From Datura wrightii (taxonomy: Eukaryota; Streptophyta; Magnoliopsida; Solanales; Solanaceae), in assembly GCA_035772735.1 (NCBI GenBank), contig JASDFA010000018.1:58682001-58746000 (forward strand): a stretch of 64,000 nucleotides of DNA, written 5' to 3'. Within the stretch, counting starts at the first letter, position 1, and the number at the start of each line of letters is the position of its first letter. The notes below the pieces were generated by a model. The model saw nothing but the letters and a program-made list of their open reading frames with translations. It did not search any database and was not told where the DNA came from. The position numbers and the translations under genes were made by a program. Positions 10,153 through 21,037 of the stretch are shown piece after piece.

Positions 10153-11023
10153 TTGCCGTGTAGATCGCGACGGGTCACACCGGGTCGCCGGGTGACCCGC
10201 GCGATTTTTCTACTTTTTAACCCCGAAACCCCCTCCCTTTTCCTTATTTTTCACTCACTCCGTGACCAAACTCCCCAAAACCCATCCCCCTTCAACGTGA
10301 CATGGAGTAGGCCAAGAAAATCATTGAGTTTGCTTCAAATCTTCAACTTCAAGGTATGTTCTTCGATATTGAGCATGTGAGGTGAGCTAAGTTTTCCCTA
10401 AGTAGAAATTAATCATGAATTCAATTGAATTGTTGTTGATGAATGTTCGGAATGTCATTATCATTGCTTGAACTCGTTAATTGCATAATTCAATCGAATT
10501 TTCTTGATATCATCATTTCGAGGCCTTGTTTCTGAATTTGAAGTGAAAAATGTAGTGAAATTGTGAAATTCATGCCGGGATGTACATGTTGAGTGAGATG
10601 AGTCGGTGTGCTAGTTGTTATCATGTTAAAAGACCGATGGATTCTCGGGTTAGAGGAATATTGAAATTGCAAGAATTGGGTTGGTTATATAGGTTCGTGT
10701 AGATAAATTCTTGTTGTTGTTTTCGTTTCTTTGTTTTTTTTCCTTGCTAAGTGCGATGGATTAAAAGGTTATCGATGGTAATGATTGTGGTTAGCTGCAC
10801 GAAGTCTGAGTAGTGCCTAGAATAGATACCGTCGAATTCTTTGTATGCACTAAGCATGTTTGTATAGTTGGTTGTTTATTTATGCAAATAAGCATGATCT
10901 TGCCGGTATGTTGTAACTGTAGCTAAGGACTAAGTGTGGGGTAGCTTAGCTTAACCCGACTTTAGCCGAATTTAATACTCAGTGGCTTAACATTGATCTT
11001 GTCTACTTGGGTTGACAGGTAAA

Positions 11024-12244
11024 ATGGCGAGCAGGCAAGAAAAAGGGAAAGGCGCATCAACTTCTGGCGCTGGAAGGAAGCGAATCAGACTGGGCACAGC
11101 AGTCCCAGCAGCACCAGCAGTTCCACGCGGCCAACGCCGCCAATACGAAACAAGGTGGGTGACGGATGAGGGGAAGAAGTGGTACGCAAAGCACAAAGAA
11201 AACAAATACTTCCCCGAGGAGCATATAGCACGGGAACCATTGGCACAGGAGTTCCCTAGGATTGTCCACCGGATCGAGGCAGCTGGGCTCAATTTCATCT
11301 TTGAAGAGCCCAAGGAATGTAACTTGCAGCTGATTCGGGAATTCTATGCCAATTGGAACCCGACCCTCAGAAGTCACATCACAAAAATCAGAGGGCAAAT
11401 AGTCACATTTGAGCCCCACCACTTCAATGCCATCATAGGAGCGCAGGACACAGACGCCCACGTGCTCCGACAGCTGAACATTACCCCACCGTATGTGCAC
11501 ATCAGACGCACCTTGTGTAGGACCCGATCGACAGCTAGATGGAGCAGACACAAAGAGAGGGGCTACCATCAGACTTTGCCCTATTCACAGATGAACAGGG
11601 AAGCCAGAATATGGCTGAAGATTGTCTGTTCCTGTCTAATCCCGGGGGTACATATGACAGATGTAACCCGGGATCGTGTATGCCTGGTGTACGCCCTGAT
11701 GAAAGGGCTGGAGATCAACGTGGGGGCGGTGATTATCTCCATCATGAAGAGAGCCCGGTTGCATCAGGGGCACAGGTATGACTTTGGTGGACTACTCACC
11801 ACCTTCCTCAGGGGCCTAGATGTCGAGGAAGAAGCCCTTGACTATATCCCGCAGATGGAGCGGCAGGCCTTAGATGTTACTAAAACTAAGGCACCCGACA
11901 CCACCCATGGGCCAGTGCTTACACTTGGCGAGCGACACGCTCGTGATGATCAGTATATGGCTCGCCTGTATGGGATACAAATGCTCCAGCTGAGGATAGG
12001 CGGGAGGCTGGCGATAGAGGAGGAGCTATGGCAGCTCTAGCTAGACTACCCCTTCGGCAAGATCGCCAGGGCTCTATGCCGAGTGGGGCCAGCATTTATA
12101 GAGCCCACGGATGATGACGTCCCCACAGATGAGGAGACACGCCGGGAGGACTCCGATGTGGAGTACGATGATGACGACGGGGGTGATTCAGACATGGGAG
12201 ATGAAGCAGCAGCACCTGACGAAGAAGTGGAGTGCTTTGATTGA
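11024..12244 (+). pseudogene. Element B ORF2, putative plant transposon protein family
   Basis: 407 codons from ATG 11024 to TGA 12242-12244, interrupted once by TAG at 12038-12040. The N-terminus is basic and low complexity (MASRQEKGKGAS). The central part resembles the putative plant transposon protein domain often found in Athila-type elements; recognisable pieces are LNFIFEEPKECN, REFYANW, REARIWLKIVCSCLIPG and VTRDRVCLVYALMKGLE. The last ~68 codons after the TAG are very acidic (many D and E). No signal peptide or membrane segment is seen, so nothing supports an envelope role. The same start is found in A at 1236-1238, so ORF2 belongs to the family. Its function is unknown to me. Confidence 0.75.
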
Positions 12245-13833
12245 TCAGGGAGTTCCACCACCCGATTTTGTGTTATTTTAATTTTTGTGAACACTGGGGA
12301 CAGTGTTCGAGCTAAGTGTGGGGTGGGAGTAGTTAGGTGCTGGTTGTGCTGTTATGTATGTATGCTCTAATCTGTTGTCGTGCCTGTGAAATTTTGTTGT
12401 TCCCTGTGATTGTGAATTGTTAAGTTGCTGTTCTGTATTGTAAATTTATGTGAAATTGTTGTGTGTTGCTGAATGTTGCTAGCTTATTTTTGTACATATT
12501 TTTGTCTATCGAAATGATCGATATTTTCAATTTTTTTTACTTCTTGGGTTTCTTGGCATTTGTTTTCGGTTCTTTTATCGAGAATGGTCCCATAGAACCG
12601 AAGTCATAGTAGTGACCGTTCCCTATGATGGATGGATGACGACCATCTTAAGGGAAATGTAGTCGTTAGGAGTAGTTTTTTTTATTATTTTTCAGTTTTT
12701 TGCTTTGGCGGGTTGCATCCTAAAACCTGTAGTTACTGTATGGTTGCGGAATTCTGGTTGCGTGTTGTACATGATATTTAAAATGCAAAGGTGATTCGTA
12801 TGAAAGCATGCAACTTTGTAAATATGTTGAGATACCTAGGCCATAGAGTTCGATTCAGTGTGATTGAGGCTTAATGCTTGAATTCCTGTAATTAGCTGAT
12901 TGAAGAGTCTGTGAATACATCTTGAGTTGAGCATGTGCAATAAGTGTGAAGTGAGGTGTTGTTATTCCATGCTGTTGTGAAATGTCTAGAACTTGCCTGG
13001 TGTGTGTACAAAATGAAATGAAGGAGGTGTATTGTAGGAAAGGATGTAGGCATTTCTTTGTTTTAACCGAAAGTTTCTATTTTTCATTGTGAAAAGAAAA
13101 GAGAAGCAGAGTGATAGAAGAAAAGAAAAGGTTGAAGCTGCACTTGTTATGAATAAACTATAATGAAGGTGCATGAATAATCTTTGTTGTTGTGTCAAGT
13201 GTGCTTAATAAGATGGGCCAAACTAAAGAAAAACATCAAGAATGGGAGGATGGAAAGAAGAAACAATGTCCATGAGTTGATGGGGTGTGTTGAAAAGGCG
13301 CTTAAGGATGCTAGTGGCTATTATTGGCTAACCCAATATTTACTAGTTCCGTAGCTTCCATTACAACCAGTTAAAGTCCTACATGATCTTACATTTCACT
13401 TCTTTATATTAGTGGAGTAATACACTAAGGGCAAGCTTATGGGTCATGACATGATGCATGTGAATTCTTTTGGGAGAGAGAGCGAAATTGTGTTTACATG
13501 CCCCTGCTTAAAATTTTGTGAGTCATATGAGCAAAAAGGGGAAGATTCTCTTGTGTTGTGAGGGCACATGCTTGATGAGAGATTAATGTTTGTGTCGGAT
13601 ATCTTGATCAGCTGATTTGCATGAGTTTGCCAATATCGAGAGTCGATTCTTAAGTCTAGGAGGTCTTGATGTATTGAAGGTCATTGCATTGATAGGACCA
13701 TGCATGTTTTCTTGATGATTTGCTGTATTGAATAATCGGTATGACCATAGCCTAAATTTTCGAACCAAAGTAGCGAGGTTGGGATGTAAATTGCATGAAG
13801 TGTAGGATTGTTGTTCGAGGACGAACAAGGATT
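12245..13833 (+). other. Long 3' region of B without a gene
   Basis: No convincing ORF. It carries a second TAAGTGTGGGGT motif (12313-12324), a purine-rich run (about 13092-13130) and, near the end, the hairpin TTGTTCG-AGGA-CGAACAA (13811-13828). Confidence 0.55.
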
Positions 13834-13848
13834 TAAGTGTGGGGTAAG
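13834..13848 (+). other. Polypurine tract region of B
   Basis: TAAGTGTGGGGTAAG immediately before the 3' LTR. This is the expected plus-strand primer position; copies of its first 12 bases occur at 10931 and 12313. Confidence 0.7.
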
Positions 13849-15267
13849 TGATCTTGGGCAAATTTATATGCCCAAGTGATACTCAAAAGTACCATTTTAG
13901 CCTTGTTTATCTATCAATGTGTATACATTCTCATGTAATTGGTAATAAAATGTGAATTTATACTAACCAACATGATTAGCATTGTTTTGCAGGTAAAATG
14001 TAATTCCGGGAAGCTAAAATGCATGTTGGAGGATATCGGGGTTGGACTTGGATGCGAGCAAGGGACAAGACATTGGACAGCAGAAAATAAAGGGGCTCCG
14101 TGATGGAGCCGTGTCACGTTGCCATCGCGGAGGCCTTATGCCTGGATGGGAATTTTCAGCCCAATTCCAGTGTGGGTTCGCGATGGGTCCGTGGCACGGT
14201 GGCTTGGCTCTGCGTTGAACGCCGTGCCACATTGGTTTTTATTTCCTGGACCCCCAGTTCCAGTGAAGGTCCGCGGCCGTAGCGTGTCACAGAGGCAGTG
14301 CTCCGCGATGCACTCCGTGACACGTTACTTGTTATTCCGGGAAAAATTCCCACTAGTATAAATAGAAAATTTAGGTTCATTTTTCAATATTCTGACTTGG
14401 TGGAGCAAGAACGTGGGATACAGACAGTTGAGGGGACGAAATTATCAGGGTTTCTCTCTCTTTCCTTCTCCTTGTATTCAATTGCTTGTATGTTTAACAC
14501 TCATTTAACGATGTTTAATCCACAAATGAGTGGCTAATTCATCTTCTTGCTGAGGTTATGAACACTTGTAATGAAATGTGATCACTGATTCTTTGGTTTT
14601 TCATCTTTTCTTCCATGGTTGTTCTATTAATTCTTGTTCTTACTGTATTAATGTGTGGCCTACATTAATGTATATATAAAACGTCCAGTTTCACTCGAGA
14701 GAGCAAGAAATTGGAAAGTTGTGAATTAATAGGATATGATCTTTTCTTGGTTTGGGAAAATTGGGAATTGATTTACTTTCAGGATAGAAATATACCTGAA
14801 AGTCGTATTAGTCAATTTAGGAACCGGGTTTGTATGGCTAGAACATGAATTGCATTTAATCACAGAAATGTAGGTGGATGGTTCATGATTTTTAAGTGAG
14901 GTTAAATACGAGAGTTTTAATCTCTTGGAAAATGTTCTTGGCTAGCAACCGGAGGAAAAGACTAACCAAATTACATCGATAATTAATTTCATTACATGTT
15001 CGTTTAACCTCAGCATGCTCTCATTCATAGTTCAGACTCAAATTAGATAGTTGTTTTAGCTTTAGCATAAAAATTATAAAACAAAATATCAAACTCTTGG
15101 TTACACTGTTGTCTGCATTTTTAGAAACGAAATATAGTACACTTGAGCAGATTGCACTTCATCCCAGTCCCTGTGGGATCGATACTTGGCTTACTTAAGC
15201 CACTTTACTACTTGTTCGACCACGTGCACTTGCGTGTGAGTTTTATACCCATATAACACCCCGAACA
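13849..15267 (+). repeat. 3' LTR of B (1419 bp)
   Basis: Starts TGATCTTGGGCAA, ends CCGAACA, collinear with the 5' LTR. Type I module at 14283-14324 (one arm mutated to CGTGTCACAGAG), TATA box TATAAAT at 14357-14363. Confidence 0.95.
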
Positions 15268-15272
15268 GCTAC
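15268..15272. repeat. Target site duplication of B, right copy
   Basis: GCTAC, identical to 5750-5754. Removing B and one copy rejoins the protease reading of A. Confidence 0.95.
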
Positions 15273-15728
15273 ATCAATCAGTGCTTTCCCGGTCGCCAAG
15301 AAAGGACGTCCCAAAATAAATGGGACTTTCGCGTCCGGCTCAAAATCCAGCACAACGAAGTCTATCGGGAAGACAAGGGAGCCCACTTGCACCAGCACGT
15401 ACTCCACAATGCCATCTGGTCTGGCCAAAGAATGATCAGCTAGTTGCAAGATCACTGTCGTTGGTCCTAGGACTACCTAGCCCCAATTTCTTGAATACCG
15501 ATGTCGGCATCAAGTTAATGCTCACTCCCAAATCACTAATCCACGAGCTCGGATACTCTGCCCAATTGTAAGTTGAATTGTAAAGCTCCCAGGGTCTTTG
15601 AGCTTTGTGGACAACCTATTTTGTATCCGAGAAGTGCACTCCTCCGTAAGCGCCACCATAGCGTACTCCGTCAACCTGCTTTTGTTCGCCATGATGTCCT
15701 TGATATATTTTGCGTACTTTGGCACTCC
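15268..15728 (-). pseudogene. Element A protease (first part), interrupted by B
   Basis: Minus-strand aspartic protease sharing FILGRPFLATG and the GKALIDVAV region with B; the reading resumes at 5749. A one-base loss near 15535, just at the DLGAS active site, shifts the frame, and it returns near 15460. The active site is thus disrupted in A while it is intact in B. A TAG (15729-15731) separates it from gag in the same frame. Confidence 0.8.
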
Positions 15729-15731
15729 CTA

Positions 15732-17406
15732 CAAAACATAGACAAGAGGTAAATTAATGTGTACCTGTTTAAGAACCTCCATGAACTTTTTGAAACACGC
15801 TTCCTCCTTGTGTTTCTTTAATCTTTGAGGGAACGGGCGTGGTGGTCTTTCTGGTTTAGCTTCCTTCTCCTTCCCCCTATCATCATTGTGTTCCCTCTCA
15901 TTCTCCACTGCTCCCGACTGCTGTGGTGGTCTTTCTAGTTCCACCTCCTTGAGTTGTAAACCACTCCTTGTGGTCACTACATTCACTTGCTTGGGGTTGG
16001 GGTTAGTGTCACTCGGAAGTCCTCTCGGCCTGGTGTTCTGAGCTCCAGCTAGTTGCCCAAACTGGTACTCCAATGCCTTTGTAGCTAACTGATTGTTCTT
16101 TACATCGGCTGCCAATTTCACATAGTCAGCCTGCAATTGAGCTTGGTTAGCTATCATCCTTTTGAACATTTGCTCGATGCTGGGTGATGGTGGTGGAGGA
16201 GGTGCATTGTTGCTCCTGTATTGCGACTGATAGTTCTGCTGCGCTCCTTGATTTCTCTGCGCTCCCTGACTCGAACTCTGCCCTTGATGGCTGTTACTAC
16301 CCCAAGAGAAATTCGGGTGACTCCTCCAATTAGAGTTGTAGTTGTTGCCATACTGTTGGTGATTATTTCTCTGTACATTACCAACAAAGTTCACTGAATC
16401 AGGATTCGCACCACAACACTCAGCTGAGTGTTCATTATTGCCGCACACTTCACACCAAATCTGCTGCACTACATTCACTGGGGCTTGAGACTGATTCATG
16501 CTCATATTGCTGAAGTGGATATTGAGTTGATTCTATAACGCAGCTATCTGTGCAGCAATAGCTGTAAAACCATCCACTTCCAAGACTCCTGCCGCTTTCC
16601 TTGTTCCTCCTCTTGAAGAGTCCGCATTCCACTCTGGATTTCCCTGTGAAATACGGTTCAACAAAGTATACAGCTCCTCATAAGTTTTTTCTAAAGCTTG
16701 TCCCCCAGCTGCTGAGTCTAGCAAGATTTTTGTGTGAGGTTCCAAACCCTCTATAAAAGTATGCACCAGCACATCATTGGATTGGTGATGATGAGGACAA
16801 TCCCGCAACATAGATTTCGAATCGTTCCCAAGCTTGATACAGATTCTCCCCCTCTCTTTGTTTAAAACTTAGAATTTGACTTCTAAGTCTTGCTGTTTTA
16901 CCGGATGGAAAGAACCGTATCAAAAATTTTCGTGCAAGATCATCCCAAGTAGTGATGGAATTAGGTGGTTCAGCTTTCAGCCACCTATTTGCTTCTCCCA
17001 AAACTGAAAATGGGAACAATGTAAGCCTGGTGTAATCAGATGACATTCCAGCGGGGATGTAAGTGTCATTTATCTCCAAAAAGTTTTGAAGATGTTGTTG
17101 TCGATCCTCATGAGGGAGACCTGTGAATTGCCCGCTGGTGTGCAGCAATTGCACCATATTCTGTTTAAGCTCGAACCTCCCTCCTGGCTCAGGTTTGCAA
17201 ATGCTAGATGTAACGTTGTTGGCATGCGGGATTGCCACTTCGCGAACCGGCCTAGCTGCCATTTCCTCGGGCACTAACACTTTCCTTACAATTGGTGGAT
17301 TCTGTTGTTGCTCCAGGATTGTTTGTTTGAGCAACTGCAACTTTCTCTCTAGAGCTTCTCTCCTTTGACGATGAAATTGTCTTTCCGGCTCTAAGTGTGA
17401 ATCCAC
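15732..17406 (-). pseudogene. Element A gag
   Basis: Minus-strand gag matching that of B along its length. The capsid domain (QFTGLPHEDRQQHLQNF, WDDLARKFLIRFFPSG) lies at about 16830-17180. An extra base near 16815-16825 shifts the frame. A TAG (16530-16532) follows QIAAL. The zinc knuckle (C-EV-C-GNNE-H-SAEC-C) is near 16410-16455. As in B the conserved reading opens at GTG (17404-17406), and the ATG of B (7417) is CTG here, so a normal AUG start is not shared. Confidence 0.8.
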
Positions 17407-17534
17407 CAGCTCCTTGTCCCTTGCCAGTGTTCAACAGAATTCAATATCTGCAAAAGACAAGCTAAGACCAAGTTGTCAGAACTAATACGAAATCGTAAAC
17501 TAACACTTAAGACAACAATTTTACCAATTGCCAA

Positions 17535-17552
17535 TCCCCGGCAACGGCGCCA
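17535..17552 (-). other. Primer binding site of A (tRNA-Asp)
   Basis: Minus strand TGGCGCCGTTGCCGGGGA, identical to the primer site of B, six bases from the LTR end at 17559. Confidence 0.9.
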
Positions 17553-17558
17553 AAAACT

Positions 17559-18331
17559 TGTTCGGTGGTTTGGAATGCCTACACGCAAGTGCACGTGGTT
17601 GAACAAGTAGTAAAATGGCTAGAGTAGCCAAGTATCAATCCCACAGGGACTGGACCAAGGTAATAATCGAACCAAGTGTTAATACACTCTAACTCTAATA
17701 ATGTAGACAACGGTTTCAAGAAGATTTTGGGAGTTTGTTTCCTAATTTATACTAATCTAAAACAAATGTACAAATTGAGTCTGAACTATAGTTATAAGCA
17801 TGCTGAGGCTAAACGAACATGTAGGGAAGCAATTTATTGACACAACTTGGTTAATCTTTCCTCCGGTTGCTAGCCAAGAATTATTGCCTATGGATTAAAA
17901 CTCGCGTATTTAACCCAACTTAAGAATCATGAACCTTCCACCTACATTTCAGTGATAAGAAGAAATTCATGTTCTAGCCATACGAAACCGATTCCTTAGT
18001 TGACTAATACGACTTTTAGATATATTTCTATTCTGAAGGTATATCAATTCTCAATTTTCCCAAACCAAGCAAAGATCATATCCTATCAATTCACAACCTT
18101 CCAATTTCTTTCTCTTTCGAGCGCAAACCGAATTTTTTAGATATACATTAATATTGGCCAAACATTAATGCAGTAAGACCAAGAATTAATAGAACAACCA
18201 TAGAAGAAAAGATGAAAAACCAAAATGATCAATAATTACATTCCACTACAAATGTTCTTAACCTCAGCAAGAAGTGAATTTAGCCACTCATTTGTGGATT
18301 AAACATCGTTAAATGAGTGTAAATCATACAA
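17559..18331 (-). repeat. Truncated 5' LTR of A
   Basis: The plus strand starts TGTTCGGTGG, the reverse of an LTR end. It is collinear with the 3' half of the B LTR (shared TCCTCCGGTTGCTAGCC and GCCACTCATTTGTGGATTA pieces) but more diverged than the two B LTRs are from each other. Similarity stops near 18331. The U3 half with TATA box and type I module is missing. Confidence 0.8.
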
Positions 18332-18576
18332 ACACTAGTTGTGGTCTTCCTTATTTACAACATCCCTATAGACAGACATCACAATATAAGCTTAGGGGCT
18401 CAACCCTATATAACTCAGCTCTATAGCACGATCTGAGAAGAAGGAAGGGTAACCACACTATCATGACTCGTAGCCTCCTGCTTATAGAATGTGGTGCATA
18501 ACACATTTATAATAAAGAATCTACTAGACACGTCTTGTAGATTCCCTAGGATATGACCTTGCTATGATACCAAGCT
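18332..18576 (-). mobile_element. Element E: chromovirus 5' leader with primer site
   Basis: Minus-strand leader of a D-like element. Primer site at 18561-18572 (TGGTATCATAGC, initiator tRNA-Met type), conserved AGTAGATTC, hairpin at 18489-18506, then AGGCTACGAG. It ends without gag at 18332, where it joins the broken LTR of A. Confidence 0.7.
18489..18506 (-). ncRNA. Leader hairpin of E
   Basis: Minus strand ATGTG-TTATGCAC-CACAT: a 5-bp stem with an 8-base loop, the same position and shape as in D, C, G and F. It is a cis RNA structure candidate, not a separate gene. Confidence 0.5.
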
Positions 18577-21037
18577 TGTCACACCCCACCTTGGGAGGCG
18601 TAACTGACACCTCATGCCAAACTGGACTCTAAGCTAACCTAGCTAGACTTGTATACCTCTGGTGCCTGCCAGCAACACCTAATCAAGGAAACAAACAGCT
18701 ATATCTCGACTATAAACACTATCCTAGGCTGACAAGTCCACAACATAAAACCTGCATAACATTAGCTAACCTAGCAGTCGCAATAATAATCTCATCAGAC
18801 CACCATGCTATCTAAATCACAACAGAAGGAAAGCAGGAACATATTTATATAACTATTGATTAACAAGGCTGCTATCAGCTAGTATCACTAGGCCCCACAC
18901 GGCCAACAACGCACAGCTAACCAAGAACTGTAGTCTGCAAGCCTCTAAAGAGTAAAATATTGGCCGGGACAGGGCCCGACCTACCCAAAAGATATATAAC
19001 AAAAGCTAGTCAAACCTCTAATGTCTGGCAACTCCAGAAGAAATGAGCTAGCCTATCTACTGGATCTGAACAACTACTGAGAAGGTCTCAAACCCTATCT
19101 GTCTGGACTTGCAAGCAAGTATGCAGCGCCCCATGCGCGGGTGTCATTACAATATGTACTAAATATGTAAGGCAGTAAACAATAATTGAATGCAAATTGG
19201 TAAGTAACTGAAAGTAATTAGTAATAAGGGCCAAAAGTTAACCTAAATAACTCACAAAATGAACTATAGCTACAACTAAATATACAAACAAGAACCTAAC
19301 CCGGCTCCCATAAGCCTGGAAGATACAACCAACACAGAATAACCTACCTGGGCCCACATAAGCCCAGACAAGTGCAAGCATACTCTTCCTATCCTAACTA
19401 CTATAGGCCCGTAAGCAAGCTGTAATTAAGGTATACTTGACCTCTGAGACTGTAACTGAGCCTTCTAGGCTCCTGTAACTGTGCCTGAGCCATCAAAGCT
19501 CCTGTAACTATATTTGAGCCATCTGGGCTCCTGTAACTGTATCTGAGTCGTTTTCGCTCCTGTACCCGTGTCTGTGCCATCTAGGCTCCTATATGCATGC
19601 TGTAGCCCCATAGGCAGGTATATTTAAACTTATCCCTTCTGGGAAAGACGTACATGGGCATTTGTATGAGTGGCCAAAGGCATTGGCCCTACATCTATCA
19701 ACTGACAAGATCATTCTACAGGGCGTCAGGTGGTCTATCAGATCACCAACAATTAGGGTGGTTTTCTGGACGACCTATACAATAGGCTGAGGGTCGTATG
19801 AAGCTATAAGGTCACTAGCAACAGGGAATTCATATAACAACCTACCACCCAATTCATCTGGCGATCCTGGTGCCACCAACAAAAAGGTAGGGCTATACTG
19901 TTATGATTCTAGTCCTATAAGCGTCAATATATGCCAACGACCTGTAGGAAAGATTTATGGTATATATAGGAGCCAAACCAGTAAACTATATTTCTCAATT
20001 ACGCCCTGTACTATCCTATTCCAACCAAGTATGCTCAACAGCTAACCGAAAGTCTCTATAACTTCTGTACGACAACAACACATCACTAGTCTCTCTAGAC
20101 GGTAAATGAGTGAATAGGAAAATCTCTATGCTGCTTTTAGCGATAGCCGGAACTGAATATAATATTTTACCAACAAGGGATACTATGTTATAACCTCAAT
20201 TCATCTCGTAGAAGCTAACCACAACATATATAATTAGAAGCTACTATAGAGGCACAAGTCGTATCAAATATACGACGAGAATACTTGTCGAAAGAGATTA
20301 GCTGTAACATACCTCAGTCATCGAGTTTTTCTCAATTAACCTTGCTGCAAATCAAGGATCGATAGATCCTCCTAATTATAGACTTATGCTGAGGGAATAC
20401 GGCTAGCAACTTCATTTACAAAACACAACAATCATAAGTCATAACACATTTAATATGACTGAAAGCTTACAAATTCTCAAGAATTTAGAAGGTAGAAATA
20501 TACTTACTTATTGGTTATAGACGGTTAGGACTTAGTTAAAAGTGATTCTACAACTTTTACTCATCGGGGCTCCGGAAATTTGAGCTTAATTTGAAGATAT
20601 TACTCTATAGATACATTCTTCGTAGGTCCAAACTCATTGTCCAAGGTGAATTTGCAATCAAATAATGTTTAGCAGCGTAATTTGGCTTCTAAAAGTAGAA
20701 AACTTCGTGAAAATGGTCGCCTTAGTCGAGCTCTATGATTTGGAAAATATTAGAAATGAACTTAACATATATATATGTATTGAGGCGGTGGGTAGGGGGC
20801 ACGACGTGCTGATCATCATGCCAACCACGGTTGCGACGTGCCAGTCCATGCGTAGGGGTGGGCTACGGGGCGTGGCGCCTGGTGCGCCCTGACCCCGGCT
20901 CAGGCCTCTTGCTAGCTCGACCGTGTGCTCGTGCGCTCATCCCTCGAGCCCTCTCCCGCATGCATTGTACCCTAAAACTCTCAACATACGTATGCATGCA
21001 TCGACTAAATAATGAAAACTTACAGGGTGTGACGCCA
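18577..21037 (-). repeat. LTR of element E
   Basis: The plus strand starts TGTCACACCCCACCTTGGG beside the primer site. The far end is near 21037 (minus start TGGCGTCACACCCTG); this boundary is approximate. It has short imperfect repeats GAGCCNTCTNGGCTCCTGTA at about 19455-19600 and a GC-rich block at 20785-20970 in the U3 part with the palindrome GCACGACGTGC (20799-20809). No gene is present. Confidence 0.65.
19455..19600. repeat. Short imperfect tandem repeat in E LTR
   Basis: Four to five copies of a ~35-base unit around CTGAGCC-TCT-GGCTCCTGTAACTGT in a row, diverged. Confidence 0.6.

Larger units (their letters stand above)
9661..11023 (+). other. Spacer between pol remnant and ORF2 of B
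   Basis: No gene is seen. It holds a T-rich stretch (9760-9880), two type I modules (10014-10055 and 10111-10152), a GC block with GGGTCACACC (about 10170-10200) and the motif TAAGTGTGGGGT at 10931-10942. The sequence just before ORF2 (TTGACAG at 11012-11018) could serve as a splice acceptor; that is inference. Confidence 0.6.
5755..15267 (+). mobile_element. Element B: complete Athila-like retrotransposon lacking RT/RNase H/integrase
   Basis: 9513 bp, with both LTRs starting TGATCTTGG and ending CCGAACA, flanked by perfect GCTAC duplications. It sits inside the protease of element A in opposite orientation. Order: 5' LTR, tRNA-Asp primer site, gag-protease in one frame with five stops, a ~3 kb pol deletion, a spacer with type I modules, ORF2, a long 3' region, polypurine tract, 3' LTR. 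The LTRs differ at roughly 50 positions by eye (about 96% identical). Confidence 0.95.
1202..18331 (-). mobile_element. Element A: Athila-like Ty3/gypsy retrotransposon, split by B
   Basis: Minus-strand element. From its 5' side it has a truncated LTR (17559-18331), a tRNA-Asp primer site (17535-17552), gag and protease (15268-17406), then after the nested element B the RT-RNase H-integrase (2536-5749), a long spacer and the first 12 codons of ORF2 (1202-1238). The reading of the protease is interrupted exactly at the 5-bp duplication flanking B. Gag-protease is very close to that of B, so the two belong to one family. Its 3' part lies beyond the left window edge, behind element J. Confidence 0.85.

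Noticed and set aside
11057..11569. 170-codon minus-strand ORF opposite ORF2
   Set aside because: It is a shadow of the ORF2 reading frame; no recognisable protein and no independent start signals.
11024..12244. Envelope-like gene
   Set aside because: No signal peptide, no transmembrane segment and no cysteine pattern typical of envelope proteins; the sequence resembles the putative plant transposon protein family instead.
6000..14340. CRISPR-like repeats
   Set aside because: The repeated palindromes are irregularly spaced, tied to LTR positions and occur in a plant retrotransposon setting; there are no spacers.
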